Below are positions 31,130 through 32,362 of a DNA stretch of 32,362 nucleotides, in pieces (positions within the stretch are counted from its first letter, which is position 1; each line of letters starts with the position of its first letter). This DNA comes from Gamarada debralockiae (Eukaryota; Ascomycota; Leotiomycetes; Helotiales; Hyphodiscaceae). Under the pieces are notes generated by a model. That model saw only the letters and a program-made list of their open reading frames with translations, was not told where the DNA came from and did no database searches. A program made the translations under genes and the position numbers. The stretch is from assembly GCA_002803225.1 (NCBI GenBank), contig NXFV01000470.1, positions 1-32,362 of the forward strand, in the 5' to 3' direction.

Positions 31130-31388
31130 CTTAGCTTATCTTCTAAATCGGTTTATTCTCAACTATAACGAAGCTAGAGCTCTAGCTAGCTTATCCTGAT
31201 TAGGTTTAGCGTAGCTGGTAATACGACCTCTTTTCTAGCTCTATAGAGTAGTTATCTTCCTTCTTTATCTTAAATTCTAAGTTATATAACGATACTTATA
31301 CTAGGTTTATAATATCAATAGAGTCACGTTTTCGAAGTTTCACTACTCTAACGTCCTAGCCCTAATATAGACCTATAGTATTCTAGGA

Positions 31389-31621
31389 ATTATAAGGCTA
31401 CCTTAGTACGTATCTCTAATTAGAGAATACTAGAATCTAAAATTATCTTAGAAGCAATATGCCTTCTGATTAGCAGAGCTAAAACCAGGTAATATATATA
31501 ACCTATAATAAAACTATTTTCGAGTCTTTACTAAAATCTCTGCCTATAAGTACTAGCAGCGCTTTATTAATTAGCTAGGAGTAAATATAGGTATCAGACA
31601 AATCGATTTGTTATATACTCA
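31389..31621 (+). repeat. Segment 3' of LINE ORF2, shared with 22441-22690
   Basis: It aligns with 22441-22690 in the same orientation. It ends in GACAAATCGATTTG then TTATATACTCA (31590-31621), related to the 28-bp motif that bounds the small elements at 20.5-23.9 kb. Likely the LINE 3' UTR, or an unrelated repeat next to it. Sequence 31130-31388 between ORF2 and this segment has no feature that I can name. Confidence 0.55.
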
Positions 31622-31829
31622 AGACTTTAAAGTCGTATATAATATTAACAAAGACCTTAATAAGTCTAAAATCTAGCCCTAATCTAGGAAATCGTAAAAC
31701 TTACTATATAAGAGTAGAGTATAGGTGGTATATAATCCTCAGCCTAAATATACATAAATATTCGTATATAAGCATACGAAACTACTTAAGTAGATAAGAT
31801 TTACTTAGGGGAGAGGGAAAGAAATACTA

Positions 31830-32362
31830 GTCGTGGGACGGACGGAAAACGGCTCCGGTTAGTAGAGAACATAAGGAGAGGAGGAAGTACAGTCTCGAGA
31901 GGCTTGGAAATCACTAGACTAGAAGAGTAAGAGTCTTAAAGGAGGATAGTAGAATCTCTCTCTACTCTATTATCTTAGTTAAGACGCGTAATACGACCCG
32001 GAAGAAACGGCTATTAGTGGGAGAATTCAACCTCTTCCGTTGTTTTGTCAGCAGGGCCAGTAGATACCAAGCCGGCTATTACTATCTAGCTCGCCACAGG
32101 CAGAAGAATAGAGAATCCCTAACTAAGAGATTATATCGGGAGAATATTTAGATAGTAACGAAGTACACTAAGGAGGATATTTGCGGGAAGAAAGCTCACC
32201 TAGGGGGGTGGAGTTACCCTGGGCTCTAAGCTACTTACCCTATCATAGGGTAACCACAGCGTAGATAGACTTAGCAGACGGCTATTATATCCAATCTTAC
32301 AGAGGATATACTACTATAGAAAACATAGAACCCTTGTCTTATAAGGTCTCTATTAGTAAGCT
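31830..32362 (+). pseudogene. Partial coding-like frame running off the window, less RIP-damaged
   Basis: The plus-strand frame reads RVLKEDSRISLYSIILVKT (about 31930-31986), then TRKKRLLVGEFNLFRCFVS and YYYLARHRQKNRESLTKRLY, followed by KEDICGKKAHLGGWSYPG near 32170-32220. The few stops are Gln-like. CA and TG dinucleotides are visibly commoner here than in the previous 31 kb. An 8-bp inverted repeat (GTTACCCT at 32213, AGGGTAAC at 32247) lies within. The family is unknown, and it could be the beginning of another mobile element. Bases 31622-31829 hold nothing that I can assign. Confidence 0.3.

Larger units (their letters stand above)
27010..31621 (+). mobile_element. Non-LTR (LINE-type) retrotransposon, RIP-dead, near full length
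   Basis: Order on the plus strand: a possible ORF1 (27010-28040), a shift of frame, then ORF2 with an APE-like endonuclease and a reverse transcriptase in one continuous frame (28155-31129), and a 3' segment (to about 31621) whose copy occurs at 22441-22690. This domain order is typical of Tad/I/LOA-like fungal LINEs. No poly-A or short-repeat tail and no target-site duplication could be defined. Stops are almost all TAG/TAA/TGA at expected Gln/Trp/Arg positions, showing RIP rather than random decay. The element is incapable of transposition. Confidence 0.75.

Overview
This is the end of a chromosome from a filamentous ascomycete, most likely Pezizomycotina. The first 60 bases are ten exact CCCTAA units, the C-rich strand of a TTAGGG telomere. 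Almost all of the next 32 kb carries the signature of repeat-induced point mutation (RIP), the premeiotic C-to-T process of these fungi. CpA and TpG are scarce and TpA is everywhere. Reading frames are broken mainly by TAG and TAA where Gln is expected, and by TGA where Trp or Arg is expected. I see no intact protein gene; the longest uninterrupted frame is 128 codons. If Gln/Trp-type stops are read through, several long, mostly frameshift-free gene relics appear. That is how I annotated the window. The species cannot be told from the sequence.

Layout. 1-60 telomere. 151-1245, a second copy of the C-terminal half of a zinc-finger gene. 1492-4215 (-), a long relic that resembles a fungal 2-oxoglutarate/Fe(II) oxygenase-like family. 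It is divergent from 4560-6122 (+), an acidic, Ser/Asp-rich protein with a basic tail. 6595-8533 (+), a coiled-coil protein relic, convergent with 8823-12470 (-), a relic of about 1200 codons of a large conserved fungal family that I recognise but cannot name. 13350-14500 (-), a piece resembling the N-terminal part of the big subtelomeric RecQ/TLH-type proteins. 14544-14695, a MITE-like element in a patch with little RIP. 15329-15955 (+), an unidentified relic. 17219-18992 (-), the fullest copy of a C2H2 zinc-finger gene, followed by a tandem N-terminal copy (19255-19960).

From 20.2 to 24.4 kb lies a mosaic of nested and tandem repeats, including 210-280 bp elements bounded by a direct motif of about 28 bp. 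From 24.4 to 26.6 kb are poorly resolved coding relics. From 27.0 to 31.6 kb is a dead non-LTR (LINE) retrotransposon with an APE-type endonuclease and a reverse transcriptase whose catalytic YADD has become YADN. The last 0.5 kb retains more CA/TG and holds an open frame that runs off the window.

The genes no longer work together in any functional sense: this is a graveyard. Its value lies in what was duplicated often enough to be hit by RIP (a recurring subtelomeric gene set), and in DNA-level motifs that survived. One of these is a 25-bp near-perfect palindrome present four times in the first 9 kb, in different reading-frame contexts. Family names below rest on reading translations by eye and on memory of the families, not on any search.
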